DNA from: Gloeocapsopsis crepidinum LEGE 06123
GTDB taxonomy: Bacteria; Cyanobacteriota; Cyanobacteriia; Cyanobacteriales; Chroococcidiopsidaceae
NCBI RefSeq assembly: GCF_015207655.1
Contig: NZ_JADEWN010000042.1
Coordinates: 1 to 51,348, forward strand
DNA: 51,348 nucleotides
Direction: 5' to 3'
Part shown: in pieces, positions 35,482 to 43,103 of the stretch
Numbering within the stretch: position 1 is the first letter of the stretch
How the letters are laid out: each line of letters opens with the position of its first letter
Notes under the pieces: model-generated
The model's database searches: none
What the model was told of the DNA's origin: nothing
The model's input: the letters and a program-made list of their open reading frames with translations, nothing else
Program-made: the position numbers and the translations under genes

Positions 35482-36135
35482 ATGGGAATAAGTAATCTAT
35501 TTGCAGCGGGCGGCATAGTGATGTGGCCGCTGCTAGGGTTTTCTATACTAGCGATCGCGCTAATAATCGAGCGGATTGCTTTTTGGGCAAGAATTAATCG
35601 TCGTCAAAGTCGAGTGGTGCGAGATGTATTGAATCTTTACCGTAAAGATAATGTAGTCGGTGCTATAGATAAATTGAAGCAAAATGCTGATTTGCCTATG
35701 GCGCGGATTTTTTTAGCAGCACTCGAACTTGAACAACCAACTCCCGAAGAATTTCGTCTTGCCCTCGAAAGTGAAGCCCAAGCAGAAATTCCACACCTCA
35801 AACGGTTTAATACGGTATTTGACACAATTATCAGTCTCTCTCCACTTCTAGGGCTTTTAGGAACAGTTTTGGGTCTAATTAATTCATTTGCTTCGCTTAA
35901 TTTGGGCGATCTTGGCGGTACACAAACAGCGGGTGTCACTTCAGGTATCAGTGAGGCATTAGTGTCAACAGCTGCGGGACTCGTAGTTGCCATTTTCACG
36001 CTGTTTTTTGCTAATACTTTTCGCGGACTTTATCAACGTCAAGCAGCGTTGATCCAAGAATATGGCGGACAAATGGAATTACTCTATCGCCGTAACTACG
36101 AACAGAGGGAGATAACTTATGCGCCTGCCAGATGA
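35482..36135 (+). CDS. exbB: ExbB/TolQ/MotA-type proton channel subunit
   Basis: Forms the proton-conducting pentamer that powers TonB. The 217-residue protein has an N-terminal membrane helix (GGIVMWPLLGFSILAIALII), a cytoplasmic loop (about 40-120) and two further helices. These include LSPLLGLLGTVLGLINSF and TAAGLVVAIFTLFFANTF, the MotA_ExbB signature. exbD overlaps its end by 17 bp, so the two are translationally coupled. The gene is divergent from tonB. Confidence 0.93.
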   Translation: MGISNLFAAGGIVMWPLLGFSILAIALIIERIAFWARINRRQSRVVRDVLNLYRKDNVVGAIDKLKQNADLPMARIFLAALELEQPTPEEFRLALESEAQAEIPHLKRFNTVFDTIISLSPLLGLLGTVLGLINSFASLNLGDLGGTQTAGVTSGISEALVSTAAGLVVAIFTLFFANTFRGLYQRQAALIQEYGGQMELLYRRNYEQREITYAPAR

Positions 36136-36520
36136 ACCAGAAAGTCCTGCCACAATCAACATCGTACCGATGATCGATGTGATCTTTGCAATTTTGACGT
36201 TCTTTATTATGTCCACTTTGTTTTTGACGCGATCGCAAGGATTACCAGTCAATTTACCAAAAGCAACGACCACACAAGTACAGCGCTCATCTACAATTAC
36301 GGTGACATTAGATAATCAAGGTCAGATCGCATTAAATCGTCAACCGGTTGATTTAGCTGCACTAGAAGGAAGAGTTTCTGGCTTAATTGCACCTAATCAA
36401 GAAGCTGTTGTTGTACTCAATGCAGACGAACAAGTTAACCATGGTCAAGTCATCGCTGTTATGGATCGAATTCGTCGAGTTCCTGGAGCAAAACTAGCGA
36501 TCGCTGCACAACGACCGTAA
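36119..36520 (+). CDS. exbD: ExbD/TolR-type energy-coupling protein
   Basis: The partner of ExbB. A single membrane helix near the N-terminus holds the proton-translocating Asp in IVPMIDVIFAILTFFIMSTL. The periplasmic domain follows, ending in a typical segment HGQVIAVMDRIRRVPGAKLA. The length of 133 residues is normal. It starts inside exbB with a 17-bp overlap. A 9-bp hairpin lies 49 bases past its stop. Confidence 0.93.
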   Translation: MRLPDEPESPATINIVPMIDVIFAILTFFIMSTLFLTRSQGLPVNLPKATTTQVQRSSTITVTLDNQGQIALNRQPVDLAALEGRVSGLIAPNQEAVVVLNADEQVNHGQVIAVMDRIRRVPGAKLAIAAQRP

Positions 36521-36568
36521 AGTCTTTCTGTGCTTCTTGACAACTATTTTTATTAAGTTTAGATTGAT

Positions 36569-36595
36569 GTCAGGTATTAGCGGTTGATACCTGAC
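36569..36595 (+). terminator. Hairpin after exbD
   Basis: Perfect 9-bp arms GTCAGGTAT and ATACCTGAC with a 9-base loop lie 49 bases downstream of the exbD stop. The T-run expected of a rho-independent terminator is missing, so it may instead be an mRNA 3'-end stabiliser. Confidence 0.35.
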
Positions 36596-36820
36596 TTAGG
36601 TGCATTTTAAGGTTGCGCGTGGCAACTCGCCTGCAAGTAGCAGAGAGCAAAACCGCAACTTTATTTTTTTCTGAGAATGCTCGTGTCATTTTGAGAAAGA
36701 ATGTTTTAGAAATCTCTCTAAATTTGATGACAATGATATGCAATAACTCTGTGCATAAATTCATAAAGGCAGATGCCCTCCGACTCTCTTTGGGGCTACT
36801 TAGACAAAGTGTTAAGAGTA

Positions 36821-36875
36821 GAGTTTTGAGTTCTCAGTTTTGTTAGCGTAGCGGTGCGTTAGCACGTTTTGAATT
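36821..36875. repeat. 55-bp direct repeat, right copy
   Basis: It matches 33473-33527 at 50 of 55 positions, same orientation. It lies between the exbD hairpin and the 3' end of the petP-like gene, so the tonB-exbB-exbD cluster is bracketed by the two copies. Confidence 0.75.
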
Positions 36876-36961
36876 GAGGAACTTTCCCAACTCTCTTCTC
36901 TTAAACTCAACACTCAACACTTCACGACTAACTATTCACTGTGAATTGCTCTTCTTAAGAG

Positions 36962-37798
36962 TTAAGAGTGCAGCACCACGGTTAATAATGGTAAAAACGC
37001 GCAGACAAACCAACTCCAAGACTGTAAGTTTGGTTTTGCTATTTCTTCTGAGTATGATAGCAGCGCATCAATTCTTTGTTCTAAGCGATCGCCAACTTGA
37101 CTAGAAGCTAATGCAGCACAAAAAACATCTGATTCTAGGACGTGATGACCGACTACCATAAGTAAAGATTCAGCAAGTAGTAGCGGATCGACTTGTTGTG
37201 CGGCCCAATGATCTGCACGCAGTTCTCTTAAAACTAATAACTCTTGCCACAACGCATCAGTATTTGGTAGCCAAGCTGTACAATCGCGAATCCAACTAAG
37301 CCAGAAAAACCAAAACGTATCTCGATAATGATAATGTGCTTGCTCGTGAGTTAATACAGAATGCAAATGTGCTGATGAAATTTGCAGTAATCCTTGAGTG
37401 ACAACTAATTCAGGTTGCCAAAAACCAATTTGTGCAGCAAATAAAGCGTCTGTATCGAGAATCCGAACATCTTTACCTTCAAGGTCTATTTTAGGACATT
37501 CTCGCGCGCGTCTAGTCGATTGCCAGCCTTGCCAACCGAGCTTGATGCATAAAATTGCAGCAATTACGAGACACAATGACGCTAGCATGTAGCTCAGCCA
37601 GCCTACTCTCAATCCTACCATTTGTCCCTGCGGTCCCATACATAGTACAGCGATCGCTGTCATGAGTAGCAATGTAGGAGGAAATAAGAATAAAAATAAG
37701 ACACGTTCAAAGCGCTGTTGCCAATTTCCTTCCAATACAGGCAAATATCTTAACGACCAAGCAACTCCTAGCGCTACTAAGATAATGAGTAAGTGCAT
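36962..37798 (-). CDS. petP: BlaR1-type (M56) membrane protease, PetP-like
   Basis: A 278-residue membrane metalloprotease. The zinc motif HEQAH is at 151-155 and the third ligand Glu192 is in LRELRAD. Membrane helices lie at about 1-17, 32-55, 65-88 and near the C-terminus (260-276). In Synechocystis, PetP is a BlaR1-like protease that, with copper, degrades the BlaI-like regulator PetR and so switches between cytochrome c6 and plastocyanin. This gene overlaps a BlaI-type gene by 1 bp, and that gene is divergent from petJ, which strongly supports the same role. No beta-lactam sensor domain is present. Confidence 0.85.
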   Translation of the reverse strand: MHLLIILVALGVAWSLRYLPVLEGNWQQRFERVLFLFLFPPTLLLMTAIAVLCMGPQGQMVGLRVGWLSYMLASLCLVIAAILCIKLGWQGWQSTRRARECPKIDLEGKDVRILDTDALFAAQIGFWQPELVVTQGLLQISSAHLHSVLTHEQAHYHYRDTFWFFWLSWIRDCTAWLPNTDALWQELLVLRELRADHWAAQQVDPLLLAESLLMVVGHHVLESDVFCAALASSQVGDRLEQRIDALLSYSEEIAKPNLQSWSWFVCAFLPLLTVVLHS

Positions 37799-38217
37799 TA
37801 CTTCTCCTCCCGTGCTTGACGTGCAGCTTGAATCCGTTGGGCGATCGCTTGTAGTTTTTCCAGACTTGTCTGATCGAGACTATCAGCAAAAGCAGCAACA
37901 ACCTCAGGATTACCCACAGCCAAAAACCGATGCAACTGATCGTGGGCTTTAATCATTTGCGCTTGCTGTTTGGTAACGAGTGGACGCCAATAGAAAGCTT
38001 TTGCTTTTTTATCGCACGCTAACCAACCTTTATCAGTCAAGCGCCTCAGTACTGTGGTAACAGAAGTATAAGCTAATTCGCGATTGGGATCGCTCAAGAT
38101 GCGATCGTGGACATCTTTAACAGTGACAGAACCAACTTCCCAAACAATATTTAAAATCTCTGTCTCTAATGGACCAAGTGATAGTTGTTTTGGACTGTAG
38201 TCAGGCAATGGAGACAT
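37798..38217 (-). CDS. petR: BlaI/MecI/CopY-family transcriptional regulator, PetR-like
   Basis: A 139-residue winged-helix regulator: LGPLETEILNIVWEVGSVTV, then the recognition region ELAYTSVTTVLRRLTDKGWL. A helical dimerisation domain follows. In Synechocystis, PetR represses petE and activates petJ when copper is scarce, and it is degraded by PetP plus copper. Here the gene is co-transcribed with the M56 protease and divergent from petJ, with a 262-bp gap containing interspersed palindromes. Candidate binding elements lie at 38439 and 39426. Its own promoter has no clear copy. Confidence 0.85.
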   Translation of the reverse strand: MSPLPDYSPKQLSLGPLETEILNIVWEVGSVTVKDVHDRILSDPNRELAYTSVTTVLRRLTDKGWLACDKKAKAFYWRPLVTKQQAQMIKAHDQLHRFLAVGNPEVVAAFADSLDQTSLEKLQAIAQRIQAARQAREEK

Positions 38218-38276
38218 ATTAGTCTGGATTTTAGATTAACTATTACTAAATCTCTGGTGTGAATTGTAAATGTGCC

Positions 38277-38388
38277 TTTCGACTAAAGTCGAGGCTACCC
38301 AAGCAAAGTGACCTTCGTACACTAAGACAAGGTTTTGGTTAGTAAGTCCACCTCCGTGGACTTTATTTAGCAGCGAATTCATTCGCAC
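38277..38388. repeat. Palindrome cluster between petR and petJ
   Basis: It contains CGACTAAAGTCG (about 38280-38291), AAGTCCACCTCCGTGGACTT (about 38344-38363) and GCGAATTCATTCGC (about 38373-38386). These are members of the interspersed families found near 17190, 25400 and 45500. They separate the divergent petR and petJ promoters. Confidence 0.8.
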
Positions 38389-38438
38389 TTGCATTCTTTT
38401 ATTAGATTATCAGTTATTAACTACATCAACTTTCCTTT

Positions 38439-38456
38439 GACAGGCTGTCTTTTGAC
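38439..38456 (+). promoter_or_regulatory. petJ promoter: Candidate PetR operator in the petJ promoter
   Basis: GACAGGCTGTC (38439-38449) is a perfect 5-bp-arm dyad similar in layout to BlaI/CopY operators. It is followed by TTTTGAC. TTGACG (38452-38457) can serve as a -35 box, with CACAAT (38476-38481) 18 bases later as a -10. The dyad therefore abuts the -35 from upstream, a place that suits an activator. The same 18-mer with one changed base lies at 39426. Confidence 0.55.
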
Positions 38457-38479
38457 GCAAATATTTCTGCCACTTCACA

Positions 38480-38851
38480 ATGAAGTGTCTGGCGCATAGG
38501 TTATTGAGGAAACACAAGCATGAAAAAATATTGTCAATTGTCTTACTTTTAGTCATCTGCACTTTCGCTTTGACGCGCCCAGCTTTAGCCGCAGATGCTG
38601 CGAGTGGTGCAAAAATCTTTAGTGCAAATTGTGCGGCGTGTCATATGGGTGGGCGTAACGTTGTCGCTGCCCAGAAAACTTTGAAGCAAGATGATTTAGA
38701 TAAGTACAGCATGAACTCAGCAGAAGCGATTATCAATCAAGTGAAAAATGGCAAAAATGCTATGCCTGCTTTTAAAGGACGTCTCAGCGATCGACAAATT
38801 GAAGATGTAGCAGCCTATGTGTTAGAACAGGCAGCTAAAAGCTGGACTTAA
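38480..38851 (+). CDS. petJ: Cytochrome c6 (start region probably shifted by one base)
   Basis: A soluble lumenal heme protein carrying electrons from cytochrome b6f to photosystem I when copper is low. The mature part begins after TRPALA with [20 protein letters not shown]. The heme site is CAACH, and the axial Met is in AMPAFKGRL. The in-frame ATG at 38480 gives 123 residues but overlaps the predicted -10 box and has no ribosome site. The ATG at 38520, behind GAGGAAA, would give a standard signal peptide ([14 protein letters not shown]) only if the A6 run at 38523-38528 had one more A. In the given sequence that ATG meets TAG after ten codons. A TTG at 38504 is a further option. Confidence 0.85.
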   Translation: MKCLAHRLLRKHKHEKILSIVLLLVICTFALTRPALAADAASGAKIFSANCAACHMGGRNVVAAQKTLKQDDLDKYSMNSAEAIINQVKNGKNAMPAFKGRLSDRQIEDVAAYVLEQAAKSWT

Positions 38852-38891
38852 GTTGTATTGATTGAATAACGATCCAAAATATACATATCTT

Positions 38892-38922
38892 GCCCTAAAA
38901 ATCTACCTTTTGGGGCTTTTTA
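38892..38922 (+). terminator. Rho-independent terminator of petJ
   Basis: GCCCTAAAA (38892-38900) pairs with TTTTGGGGC (38908-38916), with one G-U pair and a 7-base loop, and is followed at once by TTTTTA. It lies 40 bases past the petJ stop. This is the clearest intrinsic terminator in the window. Confidence 0.85.
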
Positions 38923-38956
38923 TTAACCACAAGTCATTTAGTAAGGTTGGTGTCGT

Positions 38957-39399
38957 ATGATTACGGGGATTACACCTCACTTCATTATTCTAATAATCTG
39001 CACTAATATCTTTTTTGGGACACCGCAAGCTACACTAGCACAGTCATTAGAGTTAGTTGCGACTTTCCCATTGTTCCAGCAAGGAATTGAAGAACTTGTT
39101 CGAGGTGAATACACCGAAGCGATTTATCACTTATCCCAAGTGATTCAGTATCAAGATAATTTTGCTCCAGCTTATAGTCATCGAGTTTAGCCCACCTACA
39201 GTTAGAACAGTACCATCAGGCAATTCAAGATTGTCGCCAAGCAACAATTTTATCTCCTCACAGTACAGAAGCTTACTTACATCAAGGGTTAGCTGATCAC
39301 CGACTTGGTAATTATCCAAGTGCGATCGCATATAATCAAGCTTTGTGTCAAATTACTATACCAACGAGTGGCAAGTTGCAAGTATTAGCTAAAGGCTAA
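38957..39399 (+). pseudogene. Exported TPR protein, interrupted by a -1 frameshift
   Basis: The first frame (38957-39190) encodes a signal peptide (about 1-28, ending TLAQ) and the first TPR helices (FQQGIEELVRGEYTEAIYHL). It stops at TAG right after AYSHRV. From 39187 another frame continues directly with LAHLQLEQYHQAIQDCRQAT and a further TPR unit (GLADHRLGNYPSAIAYNQAL), ending with TAA at 39397-39399. One extra T in the GTTT run would join both into a single roughly 147-residue TPR protein. It lies between petJ and the outer-membrane receptor. It may be a real mutation or a sequencing error. Confidence 0.8.
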
Positions 39400-39425
39400 C
39401 AGCTAAAAGCTCATCGCTTTAGTAC

Positions 39426-39443
39426 GACAGCCTGTCTTTTGAC
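39426..39443 (+). promoter_or_regulatory. Candidate PetR operator upstream of the TonB-dependent receptor
   Basis: GACAGCCTGTCTTTTGAC differs from the petJ element in one central base. Its dyad GACAGCCTGTC is the exact reverse complement of the petJ dyad. TTGACT (39439-39444) can be a -35 box, with TAGTTT (39462-39467) 17 bases later as a weak -10. The element lies 112 bases before the receptor start. Confidence 0.5.
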
Positions 39444-39554
39444 TACAAACACCACATCAATTAGTTTAATTCAGGCAATCTGCGATGCATAAGATGTTTC
39501 CAAAAGTGCGATCGCTGTCATGTTCTTTGGTGTGAGACGTTTGAGATAACAAAA

Positions 39555-41660
39555 GTGAAATTACCAATTTCTTTATTTTGGATTACATTACTCAACTTAG
39601 TGACAACTTTTGCCTTGACTGCTGTGGCAGAAGAAACACAGCAAACCTCAAATAATACTGTATCTAAAATAACTTTACTCAAACTTTTACGACAATATCG
39701 GTCTAATATCCCTCAACTTAGTGAAATCAAACATTCACATACAAGGGCAGAATTATTGACTCAGCAGCGACCAACAATTGATAGTCCATCCGAACCAATC
39801 ATTGTAGATGATGAAATTTTAATTGAAGTAGAAGGCATAAGAGACACTTTTCCTACTACCTCAACTCCCATTTACGAAATTACTGAAGAAGAGATTCAAA
39901 GGCAAAGACCTAATAGTTTAGCCGAAGTCTTACGTAACTTACCAGGTTTTGCGATTAATGATGTTGGCTTTGGTGCAGATATTCACACAGGGACATTTTA
40001 CCGAGGAAATTCAATTAATCAATCAGTCTTTCTTCTCAACGGTAGACCAATTAATACCAACATCAGCACCTATCACGGTAATATCGATCTTAATAGCATT
40101 CCCGTTGATGCAATTGAGAGAGTAGAACTTTCAAGTGGCACCAGTTCAACGTTGTACGGTTCAGAAGCCTTTGGTGGTGTTGTCAACATTATTACTAAAC
40201 AGGGATCAGAAATTCCTCGGTTCAATGGTTTAGCAGAATTTGGTTCATACGATCGCTCTAATTATCGTGCCAACTATGGCGGAACTTTTGGTTCTCTGAG
40301 GCTAAATTTTGGTTACGAAGATTTCTTTGCTGAAAACCGTTATCCGGTTCCTGAGGGCGCAGCAAATCGCGATGCGGAAGGATTACTGTTTAATGGAGAT
40401 ACTGCAACAAGTAATTATTACGGCAGTGCTGTTTTAGATTTAGATGCCAATAATACACTAAGTTTAGATGCATACATAATTAGTAGTCGTCGCGGTTTAC
40501 TTTATTTTGGTTTTCCTCTACAACGCGATCGCTTAGACCATGATGTTGTAAATATTGGTTTATCATGGCGAAGTTTACTCAATGGCAGTGAAGATTCAAT
40601 TTTAAATACAACACTTTCTTATAACCAAGATTACTTTAGTACTTATGGTCCCACACAAAATATTTTCTATCGTCAAGGTATTCTCAATTCACAATCTATT
40701 GCAGCACGAGTAGAACACGAATGGCAATTTAATCCAAGAAATAACTTGCGGTGGGGATTAGATTTACGCAACAGATATTTAAATGGTGATGTTTTAAGTA
40801 CTGATCCTGATAGGATAGCTCTGAACGAAACCGAATATCGTGAAAGGTTTGAAGGTGCTTTATTTGCCTTAAATACCTGGAACATTAATGATACTTGGCA
40901 AGCTGAATTAGGACTCAGACAGAATGTTACGAGTGAATACGGAAGTTATCTAAACCCAAGTGTCGGTTTACGCTGGGCTACAAGTCCAAATGTGGCGCTA
41001 CGCGGTAGCTGGGTTTCTGTACAACGTAACCCTGGCTTAGATCAGTTATATGTCTATGATACTGTTCACAACTGGCTACCAAATCCAGATTTAGAACCCG
41101 AAACAGGTTCATCATGGACAGCAGGCATTGATGTCCAATTTGCAACTAATTTGACAGGGCAATTTACGTATTTTGGCAGTAGTTTAAGCGATCGCCTCGG
41201 AATTCAGTTTGGACGCTGGGCAAACATTGGTTTAGTCAATACTAATGGTTTAGAAGCAGCCCTAAGGTGGCAAATTGCTCCTCAATGGTCAACATTTCTT
41301 AACTACACTTACACAGATGCTAGAATTGCCAGCGGTATTGAAGAAGGATTACAACTCGGTTTTGTCCCTTACTCAGTCGCACAGCTAGGAATTGGTTATC
41401 AATCCGAAGGATGGCAAGTCAATTTATTTGCAAGTTATTTCAGCGGTGCGCGTCGGGCGTTCTTCAACACTTCTGGTGTGAATAACACTGATTTTTCTCC
41501 ATCTTGGCTTAATTTAGATATTGGCGTACGAGTTCCTTTACTTAGTAATCTCGCGCTAACATTGTATGTAGAGAACGTGGCTGATGTTGCTTACGAGAAA
41601 TCAAACCGGATTTATCATCCTGGAAGGACATATCGTATAGGTATCACCTCTGATTTTTAA
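39555..41660 (+). CDS. TonB-dependent outer-membrane receptor, possible copper-complex importer
   Basis: A 701-residue outer-membrane beta-barrel receptor. It has a signal peptide (about 1-25) and a TonB-box-like stretch DEILIEVEGI near 90-100. The plug domain follows (SLAEVLRNLPGF, the NGRPINTN loop, VERVELSSGTSSTLYGSEAF and GGVVNIITKQG), then a 22-strand-type barrel ending in a terminal Phe (YRIGITSDF). It lacks the N-terminal AMIN domain carried by many cyanobacterial siderophore receptors. The start is GTG 39555. The substrate cannot be read from sequence; sharing a promoter element with petJ, beside petRP, suggests copper. Siderophore or cobalamin uptake remain possible. Confidence 0.9.
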   Translation: MKLPISLFWITLLNLVTTFALTAVAEETQQTSNNTVSKITLLKLLRQYRSNIPQLSEIKHSHTRAELLTQQRPTIDSPSEPIIVDDEILIEVEGIRDTFPTTSTPIYEITEEEIQRQRPNSLAEVLRNLPGFAINDVGFGADIHTGTFYRGNSINQSVFLLNGRPINTNISTYHGNIDLNSIPVDAIERVELSSGTSSTLYGSEAFGGVVNIITKQGSEIPRFNGLAEFGSYDRSNYRANYGGTFGSLRLNFGYEDFFAENRYPVPEGAANRDAEGLLFNGDTATSNYYGSAVLDLDANNTLSLDAYIISSRRGLLYFGFPLQRDRLDHDVVNIGLSWRSLLNGSEDSILNTTLSYNQDYFSTYGPTQNIFYRQGILNSQSIAARVEHEWQFNPRNNLRWGLDLRNRYLNGDVLSTDPDRIALNETEYRERFEGALFALNTWNINDTWQAELGLRQNVTSEYGSYLNPSVGLRWATSPNVALRGSWVSVQRNPGLDQLYVYDTVHNWLPNPDLEPETGSSWTAGIDVQFATNLTGQFTYFGSSLSDRLGIQFGRWANIGLVNTNGLEAALRWQIAPQWSTFLNYTYTDARIASGIEEGLQLGFVPYSVAQLGIGYQSEGWQVNLFASYFSGARRAFFNTSGVNNTDFSPSWLNLDIGVRVPLLSNLALTLYVENVADVAYEKSNRIYHPGRTYRIGITSDF

Positions 41661-41668
41661 GGAAATGT

Positions 41669-41971
41669 ATGCGAGCCAGAATTGAAAATATGGTTCTTTT
41701 CCTTCACCGTGAGGATGTGCCAAGTTTTAAAAAAGGTGGCTCGGTAGTACGTAACAGTTATTTTTGGGCGCTACGATCAATTGCTGGTCAAGCTTCGCGG
41801 TATCGCGACTGGGAATATGAAACTGAGGTTTGGCTAGCTCTGTGTCGTATGCTATTGTCTTTTTCAGAGTCGGGTTATCTTGGTTTGCAAGAAACAACAA
41901 TAGAGTTTTCCCTATCTCAAGGTGAAATTCCAGCAGTTTTACGACCTATTGCTACTTGGCAAGAAGAGTAA
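41669..41971 (+). CDS. Unrecognised 100-residue protein downstream of the receptor
   Basis: It begins 8 bp after the receptor stop, behind an AAGGAA ribosome site, so it is very probably co-transcribed with it. The product is soluble, basic at the start (MRARIENMVLFLHREDVPSF) and rich in aromatic residues (RYRDWEYETEVWLALCRMLL). No signal peptide or known motif was recognised. Its placement suggests a role linked to the receptor, such as handling of the imported ligand, but this is only context. Confidence 0.6.
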   Translation: MRARIENMVLFLHREDVPSFKKGGSVVRNSYFWALRSIAGQASRYRDWEYETEVWLALCRMLLSFSESGYLGLQETTIEFSLSQGEIPAVLRPIATWQEE

Positions 41972-42059
41972 TATATCCGATTCTCTATATATAATGACTC
42001 GGTGTTTCTACGTAAGATCTTTACTATGCATGGAATTTAAATAAAGTTTTAAAGAATCC

Positions 42060-43103
42060 ATGCGATCGCACATAGACAGACTTGGTAAATATACGTATAT
42101 TTTTATACATTATGCTATTGCAATTAATACCGTCATGCCTATTTTAGAAATTCAACGTGCAGAAAAAATTCATGACTATATCCAGAAACTAGAAAAACTC
42201 ACAAACTTACCACTAAGGAGTTCTCCAGTCATCCTGAGTTCACCGCGTCAACAAATTTCCTTAGAACTTCCTAAGGAAGTTAAGCAATCTTATGAATATG
42301 TTGATCAGTTATACGAAGATATTAGCGAACACGAACTACTATTTAAAGCAATTAAAACAGGTTGGGAGTATATTAACTCAGGCTACAAAATTGTTCCTAT
42401 CAGTAAAGAAGATTATTTCCAACAAATTAATAAATCTTATGTTTTTCAAGTTGCTAAAGAACGAGGTTATAGCGTTAGTGACGATTACTTGAAAGAGCAT
42501 AAATTTTGCTATGGACAGTATGAAATGTACTATGCTGTCCACGAAATAATGCAACGTAATGCCTTTGACTTTTTATTAAGTAAATCTTATTCTCAAAATT
42601 TTATTCATACATACACAAATTGGTATAAGTGTGTTAAATTAATTTCTTCTCAATTTATTATTCCACTTACAAGTACAGTTCAAAAAAATCCGCATATTCT
42701 AGATCAATTATGGGTAGTTTCTCATAATATCAATCAACTCCGATTATTAGGGATAGAGATTGTAGGAGAAGGCGAATTTTTGAGTAGAAATCAACGAAAA
42801 ACAAACAATACTGTGCTCTTAAACCAATTAGGATATGAGATTTATCAAGTTGCCAGTTGGTGGTGTCGCGTAGATCCTTATCGAGTTATTTGTGAATTTC
42901 TTAAAGCATCAGGTATTTTTCCAGATGCCACTAAATATCTCATTGGCACTGAACTAAATACGATAGATGAATACGTATGTGGAATTTGTCATGCACCGAT
43001 GGTAAGGTGGGGTTGGGATTGGATTCAACGCTATCAAATTGGTAATAAAACAGTATTGGCGCATAAAGATTGTGTCGCCCGCAAGCATCATACTGGGCAC
43101 TAA
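42060..43103 (+). CDS. Unknown protein with C-terminal zinc-ribbon-like motif, AT-rich gene
   Basis: I do not recognise this product of up to 347 residues. It is rich in Tyr, Ile, Lys and Asn, and its base composition is far more AT-rich than its neighbours (about 20-30% GC in sampled stretches). It has no HIP1 site apart from one at the first codons. Near the end, CGICHAPM and AHKDCVARKH place Cys-x2-Cys and His-x2-Cys about 20 residues apart, as in small zinc-binding knuckles. The start may be ATG 42135 (MPILEIQRAEK) instead of 42060. Its end overlaps the convergent phosphate transporter gene by 4 bp. Horizontal transfer is likely. Confidence 0.65.
   Translation: MRSHIDRLGKYTYIFIHYAIAINTVMPILEIQRAEKIHDYIQKLEKLTNLPLRSSPVILSSPRQQISLELPKEVKQSYEYVDQLYEDISEHELLFKAIKTGWEYINSGYKIVPISKEDYFQQINKSYVFQVAKERGYSVSDDYLKEHKFCYGQYEMYYAVHEIMQRNAFDFLLSKSYSQNFIHTYTNWYKCVKLISSQFIIPLTSTVQKNPHILDQLWVVSHNINQLRLLGIEIVGEGEFLSRNQRKTNNTVLLNQLGYEIYQVASWWCRVDPYRVICEFLKASGIFPDATKYLIGTELNTIDEYVCGICHAPMVRWGWDWIQRYQIGNKTVLAHKDCVARKHHTGH

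Larger units (their letters stand above)
36521..36961. other. 441-bp gap between exbD and petP-like gene
   Basis: No gene was found. It holds the hairpin GTCAGGTAT (36569-36577)/ATACCTGAC (36587-36595), AT-rich sequence and the right copy of the 55-bp direct repeat (36821-36875). The genes on both sides end here (convergent), so a terminator is expected; the hairpin lacks a clear T-run. Confidence 0.6.

Noticed and set aside
36613-36846. 77-codon open frame after exbD
   Set aside because: There is no ribosome site or recognisable feature; it runs into low-complexity and repeat sequence between convergent genes.
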